Assembly: GCA_035771175.1 (NCBI GenBank)
Contig: CM069603.1
Span: 23,722,286-23,786,285 of the forward strand
DNA length: 64,000 nucleotides
Source: Paratinospora sagittata
Taxonomy: Eukaryota > Streptophyta > Magnoliopsida > Ranunculales > Menispermaceae
Direction: 5' to 3'
A model generated the notes under the pieces. That model did no database searches. It was not told the DNA's origin and saw only the letters and a program-made list of their open reading frames with translations. The position numbers were made by a program, and so were the translations under genes. Of the stretch, positions 11,827 to 21,508 are shown one piece after another. The first letter of the stretch is position 1, and each line of letters begins with the position of its first letter.

Positions 11827-12107
11827 AGGAGCGCGTTCCTTACTTAAGAAGCGCGTTCCTCAATATGTCTGTTGCGCATAGGAACGAGTTCCTTCAACAA
11901 GAACCACTAACTCTTAAATTTTTTCCATTTTGCTATTGGCAACAAGAGCACGTTCCTTTTCCCTGATTAGAAAAAATCTAAGTCACGGGAAATGCCACAG
12001 GAGCGCATTCCTCTTACAAGGAGCGCATTCCTTAACCCTATTCAAAAAAACACTGAGACTCGAGAAAAAGCTCAGGAGTGTGTTCCTCACTATAGGAGCC
12101 CATTCCT
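11827..12107. repeat. Array of eight 14-bp palindromes in SIRE-1 U3 (3' LTR)
   Basis: Eight copies of an imperfect palindrome with consensus AGGARCGCGTTCCT occur in 281 bp, spaced irregularly (11827, 11847, about 11879, 11945, 11999, 12019, 12073, 12094). The outer AGGA/TCCT half-sites are kept while the central four bases vary (CGCG, CGAG, CGCA, TGTG, CCCA). The nearest copy is about 74 bp upstream of the TATA box. The pattern looks like a regulatory protein binding-site cluster rather than a simple tandem repeat. Confidence 0.8.
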
Positions 12108-12718
12108 TCACTGACAAGTGAAATTCATTTTTTATCATTTTGGGTTTAGGACATTGTCAAAAATATAGACTAACATTGTAAAAACATTTAAAAATATTTT
12201 TGACACGATTAAGGTATAATTAACACAGTTAAAACATGAGTAATCTAATCGATTATACCAATGATAAAAGCAATAAGTACAAAACATGTGAAACGATAAA
12301 ACCGTGCAAAGTTAACAAGATAGATGCATGTTAAACACTAAACATTATATGCATGATAAACATCTATGACTACGTAATAGCATAATTATCAAATTAAAAT
12401 AAGTGTATGCATGATTAATCATATATTCATATATATGCATAAGTGTATTAAACTATATGAATGATTTTTGAAAAGATGCAAATTATGTGTGGTTGGAGCA
12501 AATAGCAGTTACTCTACAACACTAAGATTCTAGTAAAGTAATACAACCATAAAGTTCTCGAATCTTCGTGAAGTACCGTTCCTTCACATGCTTTGACATT
12601 GCAGTTGAATCCATTAGATATATCTAGTTAGCAGTGAAACAACTACGTCAAAGTGCTAACACAGGTATGTTGTTTGCAATCATCAAAACAAAACTGGGTG
12701 AGAGTAGTTACATCAACA

Positions 12719-12732
12719 ATCTCCCTCCTTTT
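12719..12732 (-). other. Polypurine tract of SIRE-1
   Basis: AAAAGGAGGGAGAT on the minus strand directly abuts the 3' LTR start TGTTGATG. It sets the element's orientation. The same arrangement is at 45267-45280 in SIRE-2. Confidence 0.8.
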
Positions 12733-12818
12733 GATGATTTCAAACAAATTCACTATTGGTCTGATTGAATCATGAAGCATGATATCTCAAATGAATGAAT
12801 GAGTTAAGTGAATAATAT

Positions 12819-13929
12819 TGTCACACCCCCCCTCATTGATTCAGTGCTCACACCACTCGATCAGAGTTGCACATACAGAAGCATAGTGGCCCACATTAAC
12901 AATAATATAGTGGAAACTATTAAGGAAAATACTATTATACTGAAAACACGAAGTTTGTTAATTATTACATTTCTTTATAGCAAAAAGGCAAGAGAACGAT
13001 AACAAGGGAGAAACCCTTACGAAAGTATCAAAATAACAAAAGAGAAGTAGTCAAAGAGCGGCATCTAGAAGCCTAAAAACACCACCACCATAGCTAAAAC
13101 GATCTGACAGGACCTGGGGAGAGTACATACACCAGAGTCCCTACATGGACCAGGTTTGGCCATAACCCTCGAAATAAATCCATCCTGACCCATCTTAATT
13201 CCCTGGAAAGATTAGCAACGGGGTGAGCTCAACAGCTCAGTGAGATCAAGCAGGGTAAACAAGTCTTACAAGCATAATAACAAGTACAGAACAATAGTCA
13301 TCAGAAAGTTATGCCACAAAAATACAATCAAGCACTGAAATGAATGAAATGTGGTAACACGACATCACAGGCCAGGCAGCATGCACTCGCAACCTGTGAC
13401 CCGAGGCACCGATACAATATCCAGTAACTGAGAGGTCTCATGAGTTCCAGTGCTAACCAGTGACAGTGTCATCTCCGGGTCCAGCGTAACAACATAGCAC
13501 CCATGCTTATGAATTTAACATTTATGATAGATAACCTCATGCATGAAGTAAAGAATGGTAACAAATATGATGCATGATACTATCTAATTCATTATTAAAC
13601 AAGTAAAAAATACACACCTAGCCTTCATTCCCCACCTTAACACACTTGTAGTGACGTAATGTTTTCTTCCAACTTCTTGGACTGTGCAGGGGAGCAGGAA
13701 AGTGAAAAAGGGTCGAGGGAAAAAGAAAAAAGCAAGGGGCCGGCGAGGAGTACTGAGGGGGGCTGGCCCCCTATGGGGACGATCTTTTCCTTGGGACCGT
13801 CCCATTATGGGGGTCTATATTTTCTCCGAAGGGGGTCTTTTAAGGCTACTTTCACTTGTTGCAATTACATCTGGGGGGTTTTTTGGCAGTTAAATTAGTT
13901 TTACAGTAGAAAAAGTGGAGGGTGTTACA
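12819..13929 (-). mobile_element. Chromovirus-type solo LTR, TSD AATAT
   Basis: 1111 bp, on the minus strand TGTAACACCCTCCAC...GGGTGTGACA, flanked by AATAT at 12814-12818 and 13930-13934. It is inserted in the 3' noncoding part of SIRE-1. It is homologous to the LTRs at 60488-61622 and 49595-50808, both of which have chromovirus hallmarks next to them (polypurine tract or iMet primer site). There is no internal sequence. Confidence 0.92.
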
Positions 13930-14313
13930 AATATTATCATGCAACTTTTAAGAATATACCACATAATAAAAGATTTAACATTGAATATCATGTGGAATAA
14001 TCAATCAGATACCAATAACATTATACTCAAAAGATACGATCAATAAGCTCAAAATGTACATGTATATTAATACAGACAAATCAAACATATACATGTGATC
14101 ATCATAGATGTATACATCAAAAATACAAAACAAATAACATAAGTACACAAAAAAAATACAAAAGTGTAAACAAAAAAAAAATACAAAACATCTCCAATAT
14201 ATGTCCAACTCCAAACACTCCCCCTGAGTATGTGCACAAAATGATCTAGTCAATTAGATTAGACCAATCATACTAATCTCTTTCCCTTTTGAAACATCAA
14301 AAAGAGGGTGTGC

Positions 14314-16203
14314 TTATGACAGAGGTGACGATTGAGGATCAAGATATCCGAGCCCAGTGAATATGTTCGGAGATGTCGGGGCATCGTTCTCCATGGGGGT
14401 GGTACCAACATCTGTATCAGGTACGACAACGGTGACAACAAATAAAGTAGCTAAAGTGGAGCCTGAGTGAATAACTAGACAACGTCCCAGAGATGGTGGA
14501 GAAATGCGTGGAAGTGAGAGAACTAGATCAAGAGCTGAGTCTGCCAAAGCAAACGAAAGATGAAACCTGGGAGTGGGAATCCTTAGAGTTGCAGCTAATA
14601 AAGGGATCAGAGCTAAGGCAATGGTCATTGGTGGAGAACTAGAGGAGGGAGCGAAAGCTGAATCATGACGAACAGGCGAAGCAGGCTGATAAAATTTCAG
14701 TGATGGTGCAGGCTGCTCTCTGTCGCCAAAAACATACTCCTGACTGAAGCTGTACTCATGTAGCTCCTCAACCGGTAGTCGATCAAGAATAATCTGGAGC
14801 AAAACTCCATGAGCATGAACATATGAGCCCAGATCATCGTATTTTTTCTCCATGGCAAGAAAAGAAGAAAACAATATCTGCTGCTGGTCTCGTATCTCTG
14901 TCAGTGTCTGTAGAACCACATCTAAAGTAGTTGAAGAGGAGGGGCATGGTATATCCACTGGTGGTGCAATACCCGAAGATAAACCCCTGGCATCTAAGAA
15001 TCTCGTTTTACCATGGCCACGTCCCGGACGTGCCTCAGCCTGTGCTGGTGCTGGTGCTGCTCCTTATCCACCAGATGAGCTACTGGTGCTGCACCCCCTA
15101 CTCTCTCAATGTCTAGCTCGGGTGGCGTTGTCTGCGAATCAAAATTGATGAATCAGGTGCCCTCGCCCTGACATCTCCTGGATATGTGCACTCAATCACG
15201 GATTTGTCCTACCCACTGATATCCGAGTGATCGGATAATGTTCTCTCCATTGAAGTTATTCTTATTCGGCTTCGTCGACACCCTGAAGCCCGTGAAATCA
15301 ACTCTTACACGCTTCGGGAGCAATGTCACCAAAACACCGTAAGGCAGTGCCCTAGTGTAGTATCGTGTCCCAATGATGTGATTAATGATGACGTGGATAA
15401 TCGAATACCAGTACGGTTGTTCATGCGCCAAAGAAGAAAAACATCTAAAGGTTTTACCTTCAAACGAGAACTCAAGTGGGGAATGATAACTCTGGAGATG
15501 ATGTTGCGCAAGATCTTGAGCCGCAGTCCAAGAATGGTGTTGGACACTATCAACACCCCATGTCCAGGCTCCATTCCTGACATGGTCCTCAAAGCTGTGA
15601 TCCGATCATAATTAAGAAAGACGATCTCATCGTCCTCCCCAGAGTAGGAGAAAGCACGATCAACAGAGGAAAGGCCAAATATCTCATCTAGAGTGGATGA
15701 AGATATGTCAATATCAATGCCCAAAATCCAGGAGCGATAGTGAAGTGGGTCATCACCAGGAACAAGAGCAAGCTCAGAGAAGAAAACTCGGACTAACTTA
15801 GTGTAGATGGTGTCATGAGAAAGAAACTGCTCCCATTTCATCTCGGTGAAGTGGGTGAATAGAGGCATGTGAATCCTCGTGAAGTCATCAAAATCAACTT
15901 GGAGGCTTGGAGTGGCACGTCAAGTGTCAAATGGTCGGATGACTACTTCAAGAAGTGGAGGTCGTGATGTGGGTGAAGTCGTGGTACAAAAAGTGTAACA
16001 TCATCATCTGATGAGGATGAAGATGATAGTGGTGAAGGCTCGCGAGGTGGTGGTTGTGAGGCACAAGGTCGCCTCGTGGATAGTGGAGTGGGTGTGGGGG
16101 ACTCTTCAACCTCTACATGTTGTCGTGTAGGCCTGGGTACGGGCGTAGATGATTCACCGATCTCCAATCGACGTTTAGAAATAATTGTTTTTCTTGGAGG
16201 CAT
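14314..16203 (-). pseudogene. SIRE-1 env-like / plant transposon protein ORF (broken)
   Basis: The start is the ATG at 16203 (MPPRKTIISKRRLEIGESS). A Pro/Ser/Thr- and acid-rich N-terminal region (15943-16203) is followed by a globular part (15326-15868) with FTEMKWEQFL, LDEIFGLSS and a LRNIISRVIIPHLSS stretch, which resembles the putative plant transposon protein domain. The C-terminal segment (14314-14958) has a coiled-coil-like heptad stretch (LTEIRDQQQILFSSFLAM) and hydrophobic residues. Frames change between the segments. Position after gag and before the 3' LTR is that of the env-like ORF of SIRE elements. Function is unknown. A homologue with stops is at 47054-47840. The 13935-14313 stretch downstream shows nothing but AT-rich 3' noncoding sequence. 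Confidence 0.7.
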
Positions 16204-16257
16204 TTTGTCAAACACTATATGTGCAAACAAAATGAACTAAAGGGTTTTGAGTGAAAA

Positions 16258-16656
16258 TGTCACGCCCGGGTTGCACACAGTGCCCCCTACCCAGGGTGAT
16301 GGGCACCTCCTACGGAGCGTACCCCAGCCATTATGGACCCATAATATTGTCCCATTTCGGCCAGCCACGCCACACAAGGACGCCGATCACCGAGATCATT
16401 TGTCTGAGCCAATGGTTCAGTGGCTACCTAGGATGCAAAATCAGACTCCTTAAGGGGAGATCTCGAGTTCGATCCCGGGGGAGGCCCTACACTATTCATG
16501 AATAGTGTCAGACAAATGATCTCGGTGACCTGAGTCCTTGTGTGGCGTGGCTGGCCGAAATGGGACAATATTATGGGTTCATAATGGCTGGGGTACGCTC
16601 TGTAGGAGGTGTTCATCACCCTGGGTAGGGGCATTGTGTGCAACCCAGGCGTGACA
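16258..16656. mobile_element. Hairpin (foldback) element with tRNA-like core, copy A, TSD GAAAA
   Basis: 399 bp with terminal inverted repeats of about 150 bp (16258-16411 and 16508-16656), roughly nine mismatches apart, ending TGTCACGCCC...GGCGTGACA and flanked by GAAAA at 16253-16257 and 16657-16661. The arms enclose a tRNA-like core and the 20-bp perfect palindrome ACACTATTCATGAATAGTGT (16489-16508). It has no coding capacity. The transcript would fold into one long hairpin. It lies in the leader of the env-like ORF. A second copy is at 56032-56330. Lineage is unclear: a 5-bp duplication and TG...CA ends suggest integrase-type insertion, while the long inverted repeats are MITE-like. Confidence 0.85.
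16412..16488 (+). other. tRNA-derived (SINE-like) core of hairpin copy A
   Basis: Reads TGGTTCAGTGGCTA (A-box-like) and, about 45 bases on, GAGTTCGATCCCGGG (B-box-like), followed by GGGAGGCCC. This is the internal RNA polymerase III promoter layout of plant tRNAs and SINE heads. It does not fold as an intact cloverleaf by eye, so it is not called a tRNA gene. The same core is in the second hairpin at 56097-56178. Confidence 0.55.
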
Positions 16657-16918
16657 GAAAATGTGGTGAAAGTAGGAATAGAATGGATCAACACGATGAT
16701 GGAATGTCGATGAGGTGATGCCATCAAGAAAAACAAGCTATAGAACTTGTATTTCCATTGGAAATCAAGGGAGAAATGATGAAATGAAAATTGAAGAAAA
16801 TTTTGTGAAAAAATGAGGTTTAGGTGAATGATGAATGGATTAAAAGGTGTTGTTGAGGTTGAAAACGATGAATTTGATGATAGAAATGATGGGGAGTGAG
16901 TTTAGAACAATCAAAACA

Positions 16919-17110
16919 CTATAAAAACAAAATAGGAAAATTGGGTGTGAGAGAAGAGAGTGAACTCTCTGTCTGCTCGACTGATAACATATCAGTCTTA
17001 AGGAACGCGTTCCTCTTAAGAGGAAGGTGCGCGTTTTAGTGTTCTTTGCAAAACACCTTCTGGTGTTCATGCAGAGGAGCGTGTTCCTCTTAGCAGGAAC
17101 GAATTCCTTA
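16919..17110 (-). promoter_or_regulatory. Internal promoter-like region before the env-like ORF
   Basis: Three palindromes of the same type as in the SIRE-1 LTRs are present: AGGAACGCGTTCCT (17001-17014), AGGAGCGTGTTCCT (about 17074-17087) and AGGAACGAATTCCT (about 17095-17108). About 72 bp downstream on the minus strand is TTTTTATAGTG (16919-16928), a weak TATA-like site. A pyrimidine-rich leader follows to the ATG at 16203, now interrupted by the hairpin element. Spacing from the nearest palindrome to the TATA-like site equals that in the LTR (about 74 bp). Confidence 0.45.
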
Positions 17111-18011
17111 AGAACACAGAACACTAAAACACTTTTTTTTTTCTTGAATTTCACTTTGATTAAATTGATAATTTATGATTATTCAAGAAATGCTTGGTCA
17201 TTTCTAAGTGAATGATACACACATCAAATGAGAAAAACATTTTAATCAGGGTCATTCTCACCAAATTAACACACATATGTACATCAATAATAATTCATGT
17301 AAAATTATTATAGATGGTATATTCAAGTGAACATAATCATCATAAACACATTCACATGAATACATTGGAAGTGATATAATATGTAAGATTCAAAATACAT
17401 ACTTCCATTCGAATTGAGCAAATATCATAATATCAATTAAGTGTCAATGCTCAATAACATAGTTCAATATTAAATGGATTAATACACATAAAAACTTGAG
17501 ACACATGTGAACATATGATAATCAATTTTAGGAAGCTCACAAGATACACATGTACACATTACATATCTTAATTGACGATCAAAATATACATCATTCATAA
17601 TAAGATCAAATCAATTAACTTTGAAGCATAGGCAATGAAATTTAATACTCATTTCAATTAATGCCTAGGATATTTTCAAAATCATACAAATATTATAATT
17701 AGGCATAGTATTGCATGAAAAATCATTCAACTCAGACATCAAACAATATATGATAAAAATCATGCTTGAGAGAAATGAAATGCATCAACAAAGACATACC
17801 TCTTAATACACAATTAATTTATGCTTAAGAGGATATTTTCAGGCCATTCGTGGAATAACACAATAGAAATATTTGAATTTAAATAGAAGTGTTACCCACA
17901 AGCAAAGACCGATCATGTAGCACTTCAAGGAACCTCGAAACTTGCATTTTGATCATCAGTTGTGTTGTTTAGGTCCTTGTTGCATCCAAGTAGTTTTCGA
18001 ATCCACATTTT
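17111..18011. other. AT-rich noncoding interior of SIRE-1
   Basis: Where pol should lie between gag and the env-like ORF there are only about 0.9 kb of AT-rich sequence with no open frame over 62 codons and no integrase, RT or RNase H motif on either strand. Confidence 0.7.
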
Positions 18012-19144
18012 CTATCTAGGGATTTTTGGAAACCTTCGAATGTGAACTTGAATATTATGAACTTCGTCTTCATCAGTTGAGGTGTAAATGAGTGAACCAC
18101 TGGATATAGCACTAACTGGTTGATCATCCTCAACTTGTTCTTCTTCATCGTACTGATCGTTTACCAATGATGATGTTTTACTTTCATCCATTCTATCTCT
18201 ATCATCATCACTTGGTAAGTTAGCAAGTACTTCTCTTATTTCAGATGAAGCTTCATTGTCTTCTGAGGAGGTCTCAAGTCCGCTTAACACATAAAAAATT
18301 CTCTCAAAGCTACTATTAAACAGATCGGAAAACGTCTCGATAAAGTTGACTTTGTATTTCCATTTGTTCGGGAAACCTTCTAAGAAATACTTGACGAAAG
18401 TCTAATGAGGATAAGGTATTTCATAACTTTTCAAATCACTTGCTAATTCCATCAACCTATCAAGTCCCTCATCAAGTATTTCCTCATGCAAGAACTTAAA
18501 ATTTTCAAGTGATCTTTTAAGCACTTCAATTCTTACTGTTGTTTCATCCTTGGCTTCTATAGATGTCAATAAGTTGCAAAACTCTTCCAAGGTGAACTCC
18601 TATGGATGAAACACTTCTGCTATGCTTGTAAGTTTTCAGCCCAATATCTTGGAAGTTTGTCAGCAAAGCAGACGAGGCTAATCCCAGAAGGTAACTCTTG
18701 ATCCAGATCCTTTAAGTCTTCAAGAATTGATCTGAATATTGAACACACCTCTTCGATTGGTTCATTTTCAGGAATGTTGAAATCTTCAAATCTTCTATCT
18801 GCATCCTTGATCCTTGATTCTCTGTTATCAAGTGGCTCACAGTGAACCAAATGAAGCAATTCCCAAGCATCCTTTGCAGTCTCACATTAGCAAACTTGTT
18901 CCAATTCATTATCCGGGAAACTACAAAATAAGGCATATACTGCCTTGGAATTTAGACGATACCCTTCTTTTTCTTGTGTTGTCCAAAGCTCGGTTGGCTT
19001 GTCAGGAAGAGTATAGCCATTTTCCACCATTTCCCAAAGATCAACATCTTGTGATCTCATAAAAGTTTTCATGAGTATCTTCCACTCATGAAGTTTTTCC
19101 TTCCTAAACAAGGGTGGACTGTCGGTGTATCTACTATTGTCCAT
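18012..19144 (-). pseudogene. SIRE-1 gag (copia type, DUF4219/UBN2-like)
   Basis: The start ATG at 19144 opens MDNSRYTDSPPLFRKEKLHEW, typical of copia gag N-termini (DUF4219-like), with WKILMKTFMRSQD next. After a stop at about 18887, a UBN2-like part follows (18620-18859: AKDAWELLHL further upstream, then a stretch ending FADKLPRYW). A second similar part follows at 18340-18590 (ENFKFLHEEI to FLEGFPNKW), so the UBN2-like unit seems duplicated. The C-terminus (18012-18290) is acidic and Ser-rich. I see no CCHC zinc knuckle. At least three frame breaks or stops are present. Confidence 0.75.
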
Positions 19145-19214
19145 AGTATAACTAGTTAAGTACTATCATGCCATCTTACTCAAAGAAATTGTTAGATAAC
19201 CTTGAGTGCAAAAA

Positions 19215-19229
19215 CCTGCTCTGATACCA
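19215..19229 (-). other. Primer-binding site (tRNA-iMet) of SIRE-1
   Basis: TGGTATCAGAGCAGG on the minus strand, two bases after the LTR end, is an exact complement of the plant initiator tRNA-Met 3' end. It identifies 19232-21508 as the 5' LTR. Confidence 0.9.
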
Positions 19230-19231
19230 CC

Positions 19232-21508
19232 TGTTGGCCAAGTATAACCGTCCAAGAAGGGGGTGAATTAGACTTGGCGGATTTTTGTGTTACCTTTCTA
19301 ATATTTTAATTAAACAATTACAGTGCGCAATCGGCAACAATCCAAATAAAAAGATTCAGGAAAATAAATGAGCACAAATGATTTAGAGTGGTTCAGTTCC
19401 CCTTAAACCTACATCCACTACACAATCACACTGATCAGGATTTCCCAATCCACTATTGGCTAATCACTTACAGGCGGATTAGAAGCCGATCACACTAACC
19501 AACATCATGGCCTGGTTAGAAAGCAACTACAATGCTAACCTACACGAGGGCTTGGTTAGAAAGCCACAATCTAGCCTACACCAGGGCTTGGCTAGTAAGC
19601 CACAACTTGCAACCAACTTACAGGCGAGGTTACGTGTCGTACAAATAAGGTAATGTACTGGTTGACTTAACCAAGTCAACAATACATCAAGATTACAATG
19701 ATATAGAGAAGTGAATAACAACACTCTCAACAATTTAAGCTTACAATCTTGAATGAATCAACAATCACTATTCCAACCACTATGATTTTAAATGAAGTGC
19801 AATGTTGAACTAGTTTCTCAAAAATACAAGCAACTGATTCAAAGTATATTTATGCAAGTTCAAGAATTGTATGCATACATGTATTTCTAAATATTGATTT
19901 TAAGTATGATTAATAAAGCACAAGAATCAATATGCAAGTTGTTAATCAAAACTTATCGATTCAAAATAATCAATGTTCAAACATGTGAATCAATATACAC
20001 AAGTTATGATCAAAAAAATTGATTCAAATAATATGCGTATTAAGCACAAGAATCGACATTAATCAAACCACATGAAACCATTATAAGGATAATACACGAT
20101 AAAAGCGCAAGTATTGTTTCGCACAATAGAGAAAAATAGTTTTGATAATATGTTAAAAACAAGCAATAAAAATCGTTTATACTCAAAGCACAAACACTAG
20201 AATCTAAAAGAAGAGTTACCCAACTTAGGTAAGATGAAGATCGTCGATTCTCCATGGTGTATGTGGTTGAGAGGTTTCTCTTCCAAGAATGATTAAGACC
20301 AACAAGTATGTGATTAAAAACACTTAAGAACACCTTGATCAACACTCTAGAACTCCTTTTTAGTTTCTCAATGATTTTGGAATGGTTAGGAGAACTCTTC
20401 AAAAGATTGAATCAAAAACACAAATGAAGTGAACTTTTGCCTTGAATAAAGGATTAAATGGCTCAAGGATTTTTTTAGGATGAGTATAAATAATATAGAG
20501 AAAATTGCACAAGTTCTCTTGATTTTGCAAAAGTTGCTCTACATATGAGCAAGTGTGGTATTTATAGAAAAACACCACACCGAGGCAAAGGAATGTGTTC
20601 CTTATCACATGAACGCATTTCTGGTTTGAAATCTAAAAAATCTCTGATTTCCCTTCAATCAAGGAGCTCGCTTCTTACTTAAGAATCGTGTTCCTCAATA
20701 TGTCCATTGGGCATAGGAACAGGTTCCTTCAACAAAAACCACTGACTCTTAAATTTTTCATATTTTTCCCTTGGCAACAAGAGCACGTTCTTCCTTTAAG
20801 GAGCGCGTTCCTTAACCCTGATAAAAAAATCATTGAGTCTCGAAAAAAATCTCAGGAGCATGTTCTTTATTATAGGAGCGCGTTCCTTCACTGACAAGTG
20901 AAAAATACTTGATTTTTTTACATTTTGGGTTTAGGACATTGTCAAAAACGTAGACTAACATTTTAAGAACATTTTAAAACATTTTGGACACAATTAAGGT
21001 ATAATTAACACTGTTAAAACAGGAGCAATCTAATCGATTAAACCAATGATAAAAGCAATAAGTACAAAACATGTGAGACGATAAAATCGTGCAAAGTTGA
21101 CAAGATAGATGCATGTTAAACATTGAACATTATATGTATGATAAACAATTATGACTAAGTGATAGCATAATTATTAAATTAAAAAAAGTGAATGCACGAT
21201 TAATCATATATAATGTATATGCATATGTGTATTAAACTATATGAATGATTTTTGAAGAGATGCAAATCATGTGTGGTTAGAACAAGTAACAATTACTCTA
21301 CAACACTAAGATTTTAGTAAAGTAATACAACCATGAAGCTCTCGAATCTTCGTGAAGTACTGTTCCTTCCACATACTTTGACATTGCAGTTAAATCCATT
21401 AGATATATCTAGTTTGCATTGAAACAACTACGTCAAAGAGATTAGATAACACAGGTATGTTGTTTGTAATCATCAAAACAAAATTGGGTGAGAGTAGTTA
21501 CATCAACA
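19232..21508 (-). mobile_element. 5' LTR of SIRE-1
   Basis: 2277 bp, TGTTGATGTAACTAC...TTGGCCAACA on the minus strand, followed by CTAGG and preceded internally by the iMet primer site. It pairs with 10421-12718. Its TATA box is at 20559-20566 and its palindrome array at 20589-20887. Substitutions relative to the partner LTR are frequent. Confidence 0.9.
20589..20887. repeat. Palindrome array in SIRE-1 U3 (5' LTR)
   Basis: About nine AGGA-N6-TCCT-type sites, including AGGAATGTGTTCCT (20589), AGGAACAGGTTCCT, AGGAGCGCGTTCCT (two copies) and several with one half-site decayed (AGGAGCTCGCTTCT, AGGAGCATGTTCTT). It is the counterpart of 11827-12107 and lies immediately upstream of the TATA box. 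Confidence 0.75.

Larger units (their letters stand above)
10421..12718 (-). mobile_element. 3' LTR of SIRE-1
   Basis: 2298 bp, TGTTGATGTAACTAC...GGCCAACA on the minus strand. It contains a TATA box (11745-11752), an upstream palindrome array (11827-12107), three copies of a GGGCTTGGTTAGAAA word about 38 bp apart (10698-10796) and the block around 10578-10630 that is conserved in all four copia LTR groups here. It pairs with the LTR at 19232-21508. Confidence 0.9.
10421..21508 (-). mobile_element. SIRE/Maximus-like Ty1/copia element (SIRE-1), TSD CTAGG, pol absent
   Basis: The element is bounded by CTAGG at 10416-10420 and 21509-21513, 11,088 bp. On the minus strand it has 5' LTR (19232-21508), tRNA-iMet primer site, gag (18012-19144), a noncoding stretch, an env-like ORF (14314-16203), polypurine tract and 3' LTR (10421-12718). 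No protease, integrase, RT or RNase H motif is seen anywhere in the interior, so it is a non-autonomous deletion form. Two later insertions lie inside (12819-13929 and 16258-16656). The LTRs differ at many positions by eye, so it is old. The gag type and env-like ORF place it in the SIRE lineage. Confidence 0.88.

Noticed and set aside
11827..12107. CRISPR-like or satellite array from the repeated 14-mers
   Set aside because: Spacing is irregular, spacers are not unit-length, and the sites are confined to LTR U3 regions.
16412..16488. A tRNA gene
   Set aside because: A- and B-box-like words are present, but no acceptor or anticodon stem pairs convincingly, and the second copy has decayed boxes. 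Kept only as a SINE-like core.
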